Shown in pieces: positions 1 to 9,629 of a DNA stretch of 64,000 nt. The notes under the pieces were generated by a model. The model did no database searches, was not told the DNA's origin, and was given only the letters and a program-made list of their open reading frames with translations. The stretch is from Fodinicurvata fenggangensis DSM 21160. Its GTDB lineage: Bacteria; Pseudomonadota; Alphaproteobacteria; Kiloniellales; DSM-21159. How positions within the stretch are numbered: the stretch's first letter is position 1; every line of letters begins with the position of its first letter. The stretch is taken from the NCBI RefSeq assembly GCF_000686045.1, contig NZ_JMLV01000004.1:62001-126000 (forward strand), written 5' to 3'. A program made the translations under genes and the position numbers.

Positions 1-559
1 AAGTCCGCGCTGGTTGGAGGTTTCCGCCATAGGGGCGCTTCTGGCCATGTTGTTGCTGGAAGTCTGGCAGGTGGAAAGCCTTGCAGCCGGTTATGCGGCC
101 CTGCTGGCCGGACTCCTGAACGCTGCGCGGTTGCTCTGCTGGCAAGGCTGGCGCAGTTGGCGTGCGCCCATCGTATGGATTCTGCACGCTGGATTCCTCT
201 GGTTGCCGGTGGGCCTGCTGCTGAAGGGTCTGTGGCTGGTCTGGGGGGTGCCCTTCGCCTCTTCCTGGTTGCATGCCATCACGATCGGCGCCTTTGCGAC
301 CATGATCCTGGCGGTGATGACACGGGCGACTCTGGGTCATACCGGCTGGACCATCGTGGCCGGACCGCTGAGTGTGCTGTGCTACGGGCTGATCCTGCTG
401 GCGGTGGTGCTTCGGGTTCTGCTGCCGGTGTTGCCGCCGGAGGTCTACCAGGCCGGGGTGATCCTTTCGGGTGGGGCCTGGGTCGGCGCTTTCAGCCTGT
501 TCCTGCTGGCCTATGGGCCGATGCTTCTGCGCCCACGTGTGGACGGGCGGCCAGGCTGA
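1..559 (+). CDS. nnrS: NnrS family membrane protein, 3' part only
   Basis: The reading frame is open from the first bases of the window, so the gene begins upstream and only about the last 185 residues are seen. The visible part is a multi-helix hydrophobic protein with about five membrane segments. It has the NnrS-like features of a histidine in a helix near 'SWLHAITIGAF' and 'MTRATLGHTG' at the end of a following helix. NnrS proteins are heme- and copper-containing membrane proteins linked to nitric oxide tolerance in denitrifiers. The neighbouring FNR regulator and nar operon fit that role. The family call rests on these helix motifs and on context; the missing N-terminus could not be checked. 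Confidence 0.8.
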   Translation, partial: SPRWLEVSAIGALLAMLLLEVWQVESLAAGYAALLAGLLNAARLLCWQGWRSWRAPIVWILHAGFLWLPVGLLLKGLWLVWGVPFASSWLHAITIGAFATMILAVMTRATLGHTGWTIVAGPLSVLCYGLILLAVVLRVLLPVLPPEVYQAGVILSGGAWVGAFSLFLLAYGPMLLRPRVDGRPG

Positions 560-572
560 GCGGCGCTCGTTC

Positions 573-1361
573 TCAGCTGTTGCCAGACAAGTCCTGCAGG
601 CGGGGACAGTCCAGCAAGTCAACCCGGTAGGTCTCGCAAATCTCGATGACCTGCTCCTGGCGCAGGCGCGAGAAGCTGCGACTGACCGTTTCGAGGGTGA
701 GGCCCAGGTAATCGGCGATGTCGCCGCGCGTCATGGGCAGGATGATGCAGTCTTCGTCATCTCCCTGCTGCAGTTGGCGCTGACGCACCTCCAGCAGGAA
801 GGAGGCGACGCGTTCCAGTGCCGATTTCCGGCCCAACAGCAGCATCTGTTCCTGTGCGGCATCCAGTTCGCTGCAGGCCATCTCGTAAAGTTTTCGCTGC
901 AGGCGTGGGTTGTCTTTGGACAGGGTCTCCAGGTCCTCCAGAGCGAAGTTGCAACAATCCGTGTCCGTAATGGCTTCTGCGCTGAAGACAAAGCGGTTGC
1001 GGCGTGTCAGTCCGATGAAATCCCCGGGAAAGAGGAAGCCCATGACCTGGCGTCGGCCATCATGAAGCAGGCGGCTGAGCCTGACGGTGCCACTGGTGAT
1101 GTTGCAGGCGAAGGTCATGGGGTCGCCTTCGCGAATCAGTGTGGCGCCAGCGGGTGTGCGATGCCGCCGCGTGATGCGGTCCAGGCGCGACAATTCGCTA
1201 TCGGCGAGTGCGTCACAGAGAGATAGAGAGCGGACATCGCAGCTATGGCAGTTATGAGCCGAACAGTTTGATCCCGCGGCTTGTGGAAAGGGCGCCGGGC
1301 TGTTCGTCCGTGCTCTCGAGGCGGCTTTCATCCGGGCCCGGTACAGGTCTGGTGCCGGCAT
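573..1361 (-). CDS. fnr: FNR-type oxygen-sensing transcription regulator
   Basis: This 262-residue Crp/Fnr-family activator probably switches on nitrate respiration when oxygen falls. The N-terminal cysteine cluster (C33, C38, C41, C49) plus a central cysteine pair (C136/C137) matches FNR proteins that bind an oxygen-labile [4Fe-4S] cluster. A cyclic-nucleotide-fold domain follows. The C-terminal helix-turn-helix carries the 'ETVSR' recognition helix typical of FNR, which reads TTGAT-N4-ATCAA. The frame is open 30 codons further upstream, but GGAGGGG sits at the right distance before the ATG at 1361, so I start there. It is divergent from the nar operon, and a FNR box lies between them. Confidence 0.9.
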   Translation of the reverse strand: MPAPDLYRARMKAASRARTNSPAPFPQAAGSNCSAHNCHSCDVRSLSLCDALADSELSRLDRITRRHRTPAGATLIREGDPMTFACNITSGTVRLSRLLHDGRRQVMGFLFPGDFIGLTRRNRFVFSAEAITDTDCCNFALEDLETLSKDNPRLQRKLYEMACSELDAAQEQMLLLGRKSALERVASFLLEVRQRQLQQGDDEDCIILPMTRGDIADYLGLTLETVSRSFSRLRQEQVIEICETYRVDLLDCPRLQDLSGNS

Positions 1362-1485
1362 GACGACCCCTCCATGCAAAAACTGCAGGCTGTCCGGAAG
1401 CGTAGTGGAGAGGGCAAGTCCTGTCCATTGAAAGATGGATGCGGTATGCATCTATAGTGCAAATGATTTTCAAGCGCATATTCTT

Positions 1486-1499
1486 CTGATCCAGATCAA
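1486..1499 (+). promoter_or_regulatory. FNR box upstream of narK
   Basis: CTGATCCAGATCAA matches the FNR consensus TTGAT-N4-ATCAA at nine of ten positions. Its centre (1492.5) lies about 41 bases before the start point expected from the TATGAT hexamer at 1521-1526, the usual class II activator spacing. It probably drives narK-narGHJI and may also affect the divergent fnr gene. Confidence 0.8.
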
Positions 1500-1520
1500 T
1501 GCGTCCAACCGCTGCGGTTT

Positions 1521-1526
1521 TATGAT
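1521..1526 (+). promoter_or_regulatory. -10 element of the nar operon promoter
   Basis: TATGAT matches the sigma-70 -10 hexamer at five of six positions. No good -35 is seen at the right distance; the FNR box covers that position, as expected for an activator-dependent promoter. A start near 1533 would leave a leader of about 36 bases before the ATG at 1569. It would also exclude the in-frame ATG at 1530 as the translation start. Confidence 0.6.
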
Positions 1527-1568
1527 GTTTTGAAAATGCATCAAAACTGCTGCAAGCAGAGGCCGCAG

Positions 1569-2963
1569 ATGACGACAACCACAGAAGAGGACAGGACGCC
1601 GCCTGGACAGACAACGGCCCTGGTCATGAGCACCACGGCCTTCACGGTCTGCTTTGCCGTCTGGACCATCTTCTCCATCATCGGAATCCAGATCCGCGAG
1701 GATCTGGGCCTGAACAGCACCGAGTTCGGCCTGTTGATCGGCACACCGATCCTGACAGGTTCGCTCTCGCGCCTCTTCCTGGGCATCTGGGCCGAGCAGT
1801 ACGGGGGACGGCGCGTGCTGGCCCTCGTCATGCTTGCGGCGGCCTTTGCCACTTGGGCGCTGACTTGGGCGGACAGCTATATAACCTATCTGATTGCGGC
1901 CCTTGGCGTGGGCTTGGCCGGCGGCAGTTTTGCCGTGGGCATCACCTATGTGTCCAAGTGGTATCCACGCGAACGACAGGGCACCGTGCTGGGGATCTTC
2001 GGCATGGGCAATGTCGGCACGGCGGTGACCAAGTTCCTGGCCCCCTTCATCATGGTGTCCTTCGGCTGGATGATGGTGGCGCAGATCTGGGCGCTCGCTT
2101 TGGCCGCCATGGCCGTCATCTTCTTCCTGACCACGCGCGACGAGCCGCAGTTGGCCGCCAGGCGGGCCAGCAATCAGAAGCCCGATTCCTTCCTGGTCCA
2201 GTTGGAACCACTGAAGAACCTGCAGGTCTGGCGATTCTCGCTCTACTACTTCTTCGTCTTCGGGGCTTTCGTGGCGCTGGCGCTTTGGCTGCCCAGCTAT
2301 TACGTGAATGTCTACCAGCTGGATGTGGTCACGGCCGGCCTGCTGGGAGCCGCCTATTCCGTTCCGGGCAGCCTGTTTCGCGTCCTGGGCGGCGTTCTTT
2401 CAGACCGTTGGGGCGCGCGTCGCGTCATGTACCTGACCTTCCTGGTCTCGCTGGCGTGCACCTTCATCCTGTCCTATCCGGCCACGGACTATGTGGTTCA
2501 GGGGATCGAAGGCCCGATCGAGTTCACGCTGGCCATCGGTTTCATCCCCTTCACGATCCTGACCTTCATCCTGGGCTTCTTCATGTCGCTGGGGAAGGCG
2601 GCCGTCTACAAGCACATTCCCGTCTATTACCCGGATCGTGTGGGCGCTGTCGGCGGCGTTGTGGGCATGATCGGCGGCATCGGCGGGTTCGTCCTGCCGC
2701 TGGCTTTCGGAGCGATGAACGATCTGATCGGCGTCTGGACCAGTTGCTTCATGCTGCTGTTCGTCCTCATTGCGGTGGCGCTGACCTGGATGCACTTCGC
2801 CATCCGGCGCATGGAGATGCGGGAATCTCCCGAACTGGCTGGACCGAAATACCTTCCTGAACTTTCGGGGAATCCGCCGCCGGCCGATCGTCCTGCGGCC
2901 AATGGACCGGCCGCTTCCAACACGCCGACGCGCTGGTCCGGCACCACGGGAGGCCGCTCATGA
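1569..2963 (+). CDS. narK1: NarK1-type nitrate transporter (MFS)
   Basis: This 464-residue major facilitator with about 12 membrane helices probably brings nitrate into the cytoplasm, perhaps by proton symport as known for the NarK1 type. The fifth-helix region has 'GLAGGSFAVGITYVSKWYP' and the following 'GMGNVGTA', the nitrate-porter signature. A proline-rich hydrophilic tail of about 45 residues follows the last helix. An upstream in-frame ATG at 1530 would lie before the predicted transcription start, so the ATG at 1569 is preferred, although its ribosome site (AGAGG) is modest. The stop overlaps the next start by four bases (ATGA). In some Paracoccus relatives the two NarK modules are fused; here they are separate genes. 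Confidence 0.9.
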   Translation: MTTTTEEDRTPPGQTTALVMSTTAFTVCFAVWTIFSIIGIQIREDLGLNSTEFGLLIGTPILTGSLSRLFLGIWAEQYGGRRVLALVMLAAAFATWALTWADSYITYLIAALGVGLAGGSFAVGITYVSKWYPRERQGTVLGIFGMGNVGTAVTKFLAPFIMVSFGWMMVAQIWALALAAMAVIFFLTTRDEPQLAARRASNQKPDSFLVQLEPLKNLQVWRFSLYYFFVFGAFVALALWLPSYYVNVYQLDVVTAGLLGAAYSVPGSLFRVLGGVLSDRWGARRVMYLTFLVSLACTFILSYPATDYVVQGIEGPIEFTLAIGFIPFTILTFILGFFMSLGKAAVYKHIPVYYPDRVGAVGGVVGMIGGIGGFVLPLAFGAMNDLIGVWTSCFMLLFVLIAVALTWMHFAIRRMEMRESPELAGPKYLPELSGNPPPADRPAANGPAASNTPTRWSGTTGGRS

Positions 2964-4297
2964 GCGAGGCAACAACCAAGACCAGCAAGACCTGGCTGGA
3001 GCGCTGGGAGCCCAACGACGAGACCTTCTGGCAGGAAGAGGGCCGCAGGTTTGCCTGGCGCACTCTGACCCTGACGACGGCCAGCCTGGTGATGGCCTTC
3101 ATCGTCTGGTTCGTCATCTCGGCTCTGGTGGTGCGCCTGCCCAACGCCGGGTTCGATTTCACAAGCGGTCAGCTGTTCTGGCTGGCCTCCATGCCGGGGC
3201 TGGCCGGCGGGACGCTGCGCGTGGTGCACACCTTTCTGACGCCGCTCTATGGAACGCGTCATGTGGTCACCTTCTCGACCCTTTCGCTGCTGATCCCGCT
3301 GGTGGGATGGTTCTTCGCGGTCCAGAATCCCGAGACACCCTTCTGGATTCTGATGGTCCTGGCCTTCCTGGCCGGGCTGGGCGGTGGCAACTTCTCGTCC
3401 TTCATGCCGTCGACCAGCCTGTTCTTCCCGAAGCGCCTGCAAGGCACGGCCCTGGCCATCCAGGCAGGGGTCGGCAACTTTGGGGTCAGCGTGGTGCAGT
3501 TCCTGACGCCCTGGGTCATCGGTTTCGCGCTGTTCGGCAGCATCTTCGCCGCACCGCAGACCGGACCGGATGGTGAGAAGATCTGGCTGCACAATGCGCT
3601 GCTGATCTACATCCCCTTCGTTGTGGTGCTCTCGGCGCTGTGCTGGATCTACCTGCGCAGCGTCCCGGTGCGGGCCAACCTTCGTGAGCAGTTCGATATC
3701 TTCGAGCTGAAGCACGGCTTGATCATGACGATCCTCTACATCATGACCTTCGGGTCCTTCGCCGGGCTGGCGGCCACCTTCCCCCTTCTGATCCGCGAGA
3801 GCTACGGGGGCTTTACCGATTCGCCCGATCCGCTGCTCTATGCCTTTATCGGGCCGCTGCTGGGCTCGGTCATGCGGGTGGTCGCCGGGCCCATTTCGGA
3901 TCGCTTCGGCGGGGCCAAGGTCACGCAGGTGGCCGGCATCGGCATGCTGGCCTGTGCCATCGGAGCCAGTTTCTTTCTGACCCCGGAGTCCATGGAGACC
4001 TTTCCCCTGTTCCTGGGCTTCATGCTGGGGATCTTCTTCTTCTCCGGCATCGGCAATGCCTCGACCTTCAAGCAGATGCCCATGCTGTTCCCGGCCCGCC
4101 AGGCGGCCGGCGTGATCGGCTGGACCAGTGCCATGGCGGCTTATGGACCTTTTGCTCTCGGCATGTTCTTCGGGGTTTCGCTGTCCCTCTTCGGGCGCAC
4201 CACCGAGGTCTTCTACCTGCTGGCCACCTATTACGCCGCCTGCATCCTGATCAACTGGTGGTACTACGCCCGCCGCAACGCCCCCAATCCCTGTTAG
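2960..4297 (+). CDS. narK2: NarK2-type nitrate/nitrite antiporter (MFS)
   Basis: This 445-residue major facilitator is the second NarK of the operon. NarK2-type proteins exchange periplasmic nitrate for cytoplasmic nitrite during nitrate respiration. The signature 'GLGGGNFSSFMPSTSLFFPK' and the later 'GVGNFGVS' are typical of the nitrate/nitrite porter family. The N-terminal 40 residues are hydrophilic (rich in W, E and K) and precede the first helix. The start overlaps the narK1 stop, implying translational coupling, and narG starts 22 bases after the stop. The antiport assignment comes from family knowledge and position, not from a residue that decides it. Confidence 0.9.
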   Translation: MSEATTKTSKTWLERWEPNDETFWQEEGRRFAWRTLTLTTASLVMAFIVWFVISALVVRLPNAGFDFTSGQLFWLASMPGLAGGTLRVVHTFLTPLYGTRHVVTFSTLSLLIPLVGWFFAVQNPETPFWILMVLAFLAGLGGGNFSSFMPSTSLFFPKRLQGTALAIQAGVGNFGVSVVQFLTPWVIGFALFGSIFAAPQTGPDGEKIWLHNALLIYIPFVVVLSALCWIYLRSVPVRANLREQFDIFELKHGLIMTILYIMTFGSFAGLAATFPLLIRESYGGFTDSPDPLLYAFIGPLLGSVMRVVAGPISDRFGGAKVTQVAGIGMLACAIGASFFLTPESMETFPLFLGFMLGIFFFSGIGNASTFKQMPMLFPARQAAGVIGWTSAMAAYGPFALGMFFGVSLSLFGRTTEVFYLLATYYAACILINWWYYARRNAPNPC

Positions 4298-4319
4298 GCC
4301 GTGCTCCAAGGAGAGATCC

Positions 4320-7300
4320 ATGAGCCATTTTCTCGACAAGCTGACCTACTTTCGGCGCCCCCGGACGGAATTTTCCGACGGGCATGGCGTGACGACCCAC
4401 GAGAACCGCGACTGGGAGGAGGCCTATCGCAAGCGCTGGCAGCACGACAAGGTCGTGCGCTCGACCCACGGCGTGAACTGCACCGGCTCGTGCAGCTGGA
4501 AGATCTACGTGAAGGGCGGGCTGGTCACCTGGGAAACCCAGCAGACGGACTATCCGCGTACGCGTCCCGACCTGCCCAACCATGAGCCGCGTGGCTGTTC
4601 GCGCGGCGCCAGCTATTCCTGGTATCTCTACTCTGCCGCCCGCGTGAAGTACCCACTGGTGCGCAAGCGCCTGATTCGCCACTGGCAGGAGGCGCGTGAG
4701 ACCATGGAGCCGGTGGCCGCCTGGGCGTCCATTGCCGGCGATCCCGAGAAGATGCGCGAGATCCGCAAGGTGCGTGGCCGCGGCGGGTTCGTGCGCGCCG
4801 ACTGGGAGACGGTGAACGAGATCATCGCCGCCGCCAACATCCACACGGCCAAGACCCATGGGCCCGACCGCATTGCCGGCTTCTCGCCGATCCCGGCCAT
4901 GTCCATGGTCAGCTATGCCGCCGGCACGCGCTACCTGTCGCTGATGGGGGGCACCTGCCTGAGTTTCTATGACTGGTACTGCGACCTGCCGCCCTCCTCA
5001 CCGCAGACCTGGGGCGAGCAGACCGACGTGCCGGAGAGTGCCGACTGGTACAACTCCACATTCCTGGTTATCTGGGGGTCCAACGTACCGCAGACCCGCA
5101 CGCCGGATGCGCACTTTTATACCGAGGTGCGCTATCGCGGCACCAAGAGTGCGGTGATCTCGCCCGACTACAGCGAGGCCTCTAAGTTCGCCGATCTCTG
5201 GCTGTCGCCGAAGCAGGGCACCGATGCCGCGCTCGCCATGGCCATGGGGCATGTGATCCTGCGCGAGTTCCATCTGGACCGCGAGGTGTCCTATTTCCGC
5301 GAGTACTGCCGCAAGTATTCGGACATGCCCTTCCTGGTGCGCCTGAACGAGCAAGGCGGCCGCCTGGTCCCTGATCGTTTCCTGCGCGCAAGCGACCTGG
5401 CGGACCAGGGCGGCGAGCCCAACAATGCGGAATGGAAGCCGCTGGCCTTCGACGGAAAGACCGGCAAGCTGGTGGTGCCACGTGGCTCCATCGGGTTCCG
5501 CTGGGGAGAGAAGGGCAAGTGGAACCTGGAGGAACGTACCTCGGCCGAGGAGGACACGGAGTTGACCCTCTCGCTCGCCGACAGCCGGGACGAGGTGAAG
5601 CCGGTGGCCTTTCCCTATTTCGGTGGGGGAGAGAACCCGCACTTTGAGGGCAACCCTCTCAATGGTAATCCGGGTGCGGATGTGCTGGAACGCAACCTGC
5701 CGGTGCGCCGCATCGACACGCCGGACGGCCCGGTCTGGGTGGCTAGTGTCTTCGACCTGCTCTGCGGCAACTACGGCCTGGATCGTGGGCTGGGCGGCGA
5801 GAGTGTCGCCACGTCCTATGACGACAACGTTCCCTATACCCCGGCCTGGCAGGAGCAGATCACCGGCGTTCCGCGTCAGTCGGTCATCGCGCTCGCCCGC
5901 GAGTTTGCCCGCAATGCCGAGGAGACCCACGGCAAGTCCATGGTGATCCTGGGGGCCGGGCTGAACCACTGGTATCACACGGACATGATCTATCGCGGCA
6001 TCATCAACCTGCTGGTGATGTGTGGCTGTGTCGGACAGAGCGGTGGCGGCTGGTCACACTATGTGGGACAGGAGAAGCTGCGCCCGCAGACCGGCTGGCT
6101 GCCGCTGGCCTTCGCGCTCGACTGGGGCCGCCCGCCGCGCCAGATGAACAGCACAAGCTACTGGTATGCCCACACCGACCAGTGGCGCTACGAGAAACTG
6201 GCGGTGGACGAAGTGCTCTCGCCGCTGGCCGAACGTTCGAAGTTCTCCGGCAGCCTGATCGACTTCAACGTGCGGGCCGAACGCATGGGGTGGCTGCCTT
6301 CCTCGCCGCAGTTGGAGGAGAATCCCCTCGAACTGACGCGCAAGGCGAAGGAGGCCGGAAAGGCACCGGCGGACTATGTGGCTGGCCGCTTGAAGGACGG
6401 CACGCTGCGCATGAGTTGCGAGGATCCGGACGATCCTCGCAACCATCCCCGCAACCTCTTCGTCTGGCGCTCCAACCTGCTGGGGGCCAGTGGCAAGGGG
6501 CACGAGTACTTCCTGAAGCACTTGGTGGGTGCCGACCACGGCGTCCAGGGCAAGGAACTGGGGGCCGAAGGCGAGCTCAAGCCCGAGGAGGTGGCCTGGC
6601 ACGACGCAGCCCCGGAAGGCAAGCTGGACCTGCTGGTCACCATCGACTTCCGCATGTCCACCAGCTGCATGTACTCGGACATCGTCCTGCCCACTGCGAC
6701 CTGGTACGAGAAGAACGATCTCAACACCTCGGACATGCACCCCTTCATCCACCCGCTATCGGCGGCCGTGGACCCGGTCTGGCAGACCCGGACCGACTGG
6801 AACATCTTCAAGGGCCTGGCCCGAAAGGTGTCCGAACTCAGTCCCGGTCACCTGGGTGAGGAAGAAGACCTGGTGCTGACCCCACTGATGCACGATTCCC
6901 CGGGCGAGTTGGCCCAGGCGTTGGACGTGAAGGACTGGAAGAAGGGCGAGATCGAGGCCGTTCCGGGCAAGACCATGCCCGCCATGACCACGGTAACCCG
7001 CGATTATCCCAACCTCTACCACCGCTTCACCTCGCTGGGCCCGCTGATGGAGCAGCTGGGCAACGGCGGCAAGGGCATGGCCTGGAAGACCGAGGAGGAA
7101 GTGGAGTTCCTCAAGCAGCTGAACGGCACGGTGCGTGATCCCGAGACCGGAGAGGAAAGGGCCCGTATCGACAGCGACATCGATGCCTGCGAGGTCATCC
7201 TGTCACTGGCGCCCGAGACAAACGGCCATGTTGCGGTCAAGGCCTGGGAGTCGCTGAGCGGCGCCACGGGCCGGGATCATGGGCATCTGGCCCTGCCGCG

Positions 7301-8084
7301 CGAGGACGACAAGATTCGCTATCGCGATGTGCAGGCCCAGCCGCGCAAGATCATCTCGTCACCCATCTGGTCGGGGCTGGAATCCGAGAAGGTCAGCTAC
7401 AACGCCTGCTACACCAACGTGCACGAGCAGATTCCCTGGCGGACCCTGACCGGGCGCCAGCAGCTCTACCAGGATCATCCCTGGATGCGGGCCTTCGGCG
7501 AGGCGCTGGCCGTCTATCGGCCGCCCATCGACACGCGTACGCTCAAGGGCTCGCACGGCGTGCGCGAGAACGGAAACAAGGAAGTGGTGCTGAACTTCAT
7601 CACACCGCATCAGAAGTGGGGCATTCACAGCACCTATACCGACAACCTGCTTATGCTGACGCTGTCGCGCGGCGGACCGATCGTCTGGATCAGCGAGGTC
7701 GATGCCGCCAAGGCGGACATCGAGGACAACGACTGGATCGAGTTGTTCAATGCCAATGGCGCCCTGACTGCCCGGGCGGTGGTCAGCCAGCGGGTCAAGG
7801 AAGGCATGTGCCTGATGTACCACGCACAGGAGAAGATAGTGAACGTCCCCGGCTCGGAGATCACGGGGTTGCGCGGCGGCATCCACAACTCGGTCACCCG
7901 CATCGTCACCAAGCCGACGCACATGATCGGCGGCTATGCGCAGCTAAGCTATGGCTTCAACTACTACGGCACGATCGGATCCAACCGCGACGAATTCATC
8001 GTCTGCCGCAAGATGAAGACCGTCGACTGGATGGAGGCCGAGGGCCTGCCCGGTCGCACCACCGCCACGCCGGCAGCGGAATAG
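4320..8084 (+). CDS. narG: Respiratory nitrate reductase alpha subunit
   Basis: This is the 1254-residue catalytic subunit that reduces nitrate to nitrite at a Mo-bisMGD cofactor on the cytoplasmic face of the membrane. The N-terminal iron-sulfur site H50, C54, C58 and C93 is intact. The 'GGTCLSFYDWYCDLPP' segment around residues 211-226 carries the aspartate that ligates molybdenum in this family. Length matches known NarG. A ribosome site (AAGGAGA) lies seven bases before the ATG. There is no twin-arginine signal of the Nap or periplasmic type, as expected for a cytoplasm-facing enzyme. It lies in the order narK1-narK2-narG-narH-narJ-narI. Confidence 0.98.
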   Translation: MSHFLDKLTYFRRPRTEFSDGHGVTTHENRDWEEAYRKRWQHDKVVRSTHGVNCTGSCSWKIYVKGGLVTWETQQTDYPRTRPDLPNHEPRGCSRGASYSWYLYSAARVKYPLVRKRLIRHWQEARETMEPVAAWASIAGDPEKMREIRKVRGRGGFVRADWETVNEIIAAANIHTAKTHGPDRIAGFSPIPAMSMVSYAAGTRYLSLMGGTCLSFYDWYCDLPPSSPQTWGEQTDVPESADWYNSTFLVIWGSNVPQTRTPDAHFYTEVRYRGTKSAVISPDYSEASKFADLWLSPKQGTDAALAMAMGHVILREFHLDREVSYFREYCRKYSDMPFLVRLNEQGGRLVPDRFLRASDLADQGGEPNNAEWKPLAFDGKTGKLVVPRGSIGFRWGEKGKWNLEERTSAEEDTELTLSLADSRDEVKPVAFPYFGGGENPHFEGNPLNGNPGADVLERNLPVRRIDTPDGPVWVASVFDLLCGNYGLDRGLGGESVATSYDDNVPYTPAWQEQITGVPRQSVIALAREFARNAEETHGKSMVILGAGLNHWYHTDMIYRGIINLLVMCGCVGQSGGGWSHYVGQEKLRPQTGWLPLAFALDWGRPPRQMNSTSYWYAHTDQWRYEKLAVDEVLSPLAERSKFSGSLIDFNVRAERMGWLPSSPQLEENPLELTRKAKEAGKAPADYVAGRLKDGTLRMSCEDPDDPRNHPRNLFVWRSNLLGASGKGHEYFLKHLVGADHGVQGKELGAEGELKPEEVAWHDAAPEGKLDLLVTIDFRMSTSCMYSDIVLPTATWYEKNDLNTSDMHPFIHPLSAAVDPVWQTRTDWNIFKGLARKVSELSPGHLGEEEDLVLTPLMHDSPGELAQALDVKDWKKGEIEAVPGKTMPAMTTVTRDYPNLYHRFTSLGPLMEQLGNGGKGMAWKTEEEVEFLKQLNGTVRDPETGEERARIDSDIDACEVILSLAPETNGHVAVKAWESLSGATGRDHGHLALPREDDKIRYRDVQAQPRKIISSPIWSGLESEKVSYNACYTNVHEQIPWRTLTGRQQLYQDHPWMRAFGEALAVYRPPIDTRTLKGSHGVRENGNKEVVLNFITPHQKWGIHSTYTDNLLMLTLSRGGPIVWISEVDAAKADIEDNDWIELFNANGALTARAVVSQRVKEGMCLMYHAQEKIVNVPGSEITGLRGGIHNSVTRIVTKPTHMIGGYAQLSYGFNYYGTIGSNRDEFIVCRKMKTVDWMEAEGLPGRTTATPAAE

Positions 8085-8096
8085 GGAGAGCACGCC

Positions 8097-9629
8097 ATGA
8101 AAGTTCGCGCACAGGTCTCCATGGTCCTGAACCTCGACAAGTGCATCGGCTGTCACACCTGCTCGGTCACCTGCAAGAACGTCTGGACCAATCGCGAGGG
8201 CATGGAATACGTCTGGTTCAACAACGTAGAGACCAAGCCCGGCGTCGGCTATCCCAAGGACTGGGAAAACCAGGATCGCTGGAAGGGCGGCTGGCACCGC
8301 AAGAAGAACGGCAAGCTGGAGCCGCGCATCGGCGGACGTTTCCGGGTCCTGGCCAAGATCTTCGCCAATCCCGACCTGCCGGAGATCGACGACTACTACG
8401 AGCCCTTCACCTTCACCTATGAACACCTGCAGACGGCGCCGGAAAGCCCCACCATGCCCACGGCGCGGCCGGTCTCGCTGATCAGCGGCGAGATCATGGA
8501 GAAGATCAACTGGGGCCCGAACTGGGAAGAGATCCTGGGTGGCGAGTTCTCGAAACGTTCCCAGGACTACAACTTCCGGGACATCGAGAAGGAGATCTAC
8601 GGGCAGTTCGAACAGACCTTTATGTTCTACCTGCCGCGGCTGTGCGAGCACTGCCTGAACCCCACCTGCGTCGCATCCTGTCCCTCGGGATCGATCTACA
8701 AGCGCGAGGAGGACGGCATCGTCCTGGTGGACCAGGAGAAGTGCCGCGGCTGGCGCATGTGCGTGAGCGGCTGTCCCTACAAGAAGATCTATTACAACTG
8801 GCAGTCCGGAAAGGCCGAGAAGTGCACCTTCTGCTATCCGCGCATCGAGGCCGGACAGCCCACGGTCTGCTCCGAAACTTGCGTCGGACGAATCCGCTAC
8901 CTGGGGGTCATCCTCTATGACGCCGATCGCATCGAGGAGGCGGCCAGCACGCCGGACGAAAAGGACCTCTACGAGGCGCAGCTGGATATCTTCCTGGACC
9001 CCCATGATCCCGAGGTGATCCGCGAGGCCCGTGAACAGGGCATTCCCGAGGCCTGGCTGGAGGCGGCCCAGAACTCCCCGGTCTACAAGATGGCCATCGA
9101 GTGGAAGGTCGCTTTCCCGCTGCACCCCGAATACCGCACGCTGCCCATGGTCTGGTACGTGCCGCCGTTGTCGCCGATCCAGGGGGCGGCCGAGGAAGGC
9201 CACATCGGTTTCGATGGCGAGATTCCCGACGCCCGGAACCTGCGCATTCCCATGCAGTACCTGGCGAACCTGCTGACCGCCGGCGACGAGGAACCGGTGC
9301 TGAGCGCCATAAGGCGCATGTTCGCCATGCGCATCTTCATGCGGGACAAGCATGTTCACGGGCGGTTGAACAACCACATCGCGGGCGAGGTCGACCTACT
9401 GCCCGAGCAGATCGAGGAGATGTACAAGGTCATGGCGCTGGCGGCCTATGAGGACCGCTATGTCATTCCGACTTCGCATCGTGAGGAGGCCGAGGACACC
9501 TATGGTCTGCAGGGCGGCTGCGGCTTCTCGTTCGGCAACGGCTGTTCCGAGGGTGACAGCAGCGAGGTGCGGCTGTTCGGCAAGCCAAACTCGATCCGGG
9601 GCGCCCTGAAGAAAGCGAGCATGTCATGA
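8097..9629 (+). CDS. narH: Respiratory nitrate reductase beta subunit
   Basis: This 510-residue iron-sulfur subunit passes electrons from NarI to NarG. Four cysteine clusters are seen: 'CIGCHTCSVTC' near the N-terminus, 'CEHCLNPTCVASCP', 'CRGWRMCVSGCP' and 'CTFC' with the later 'CSETC'. The tryptophan in CRGW replaces a cysteine, the normal NarH feature that makes one centre a [3Fe-4S] cluster. It starts 12 bases after the narG stop behind a GGGAGAG ribosome site. Its last codons overlap the narJ start by four bases. Confidence 0.98.
   Translation: MKVRAQVSMVLNLDKCIGCHTCSVTCKNVWTNREGMEYVWFNNVETKPGVGYPKDWENQDRWKGGWHRKKNGKLEPRIGGRFRVLAKIFANPDLPEIDDYYEPFTFTYEHLQTAPESPTMPTARPVSLISGEIMEKINWGPNWEEILGGEFSKRSQDYNFRDIEKEIYGQFEQTFMFYLPRLCEHCLNPTCVASCPSGSIYKREEDGIVLVDQEKCRGWRMCVSGCPYKKIYYNWQSGKAEKCTFCYPRIEAGQPTVCSETCVGRIRYLGVILYDADRIEEAASTPDEKDLYEAQLDIFLDPHDPEVIREAREQGIPEAWLEAAQNSPVYKMAIEWKVAFPLHPEYRTLPMVWYVPPLSPIQGAAEEGHIGFDGEIPDARNLRIPMQYLANLLTAGDEEPVLSAIRRMFAMRIFMRDKHVHGRLNNHIAGEVDLLPEQIEEMYKVMALAAYEDRYVIPTSHREEAEDTYGLQGGCGFSFGNGCSEGDSSEVRLFGKPNSIRGALKKASMS

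Noticed and set aside
2627-4339. Long open frame on the minus strand opposite narK2
   Set aside because: It lies opposite a clear transporter gene, has no ribosome site, and its composition (rich in G, Q, H, R, E) is what GC-rich codons give when read backwards. Similar frames opposite the livJ/livH, BCCT and TRAP genes were left out for the same reason.
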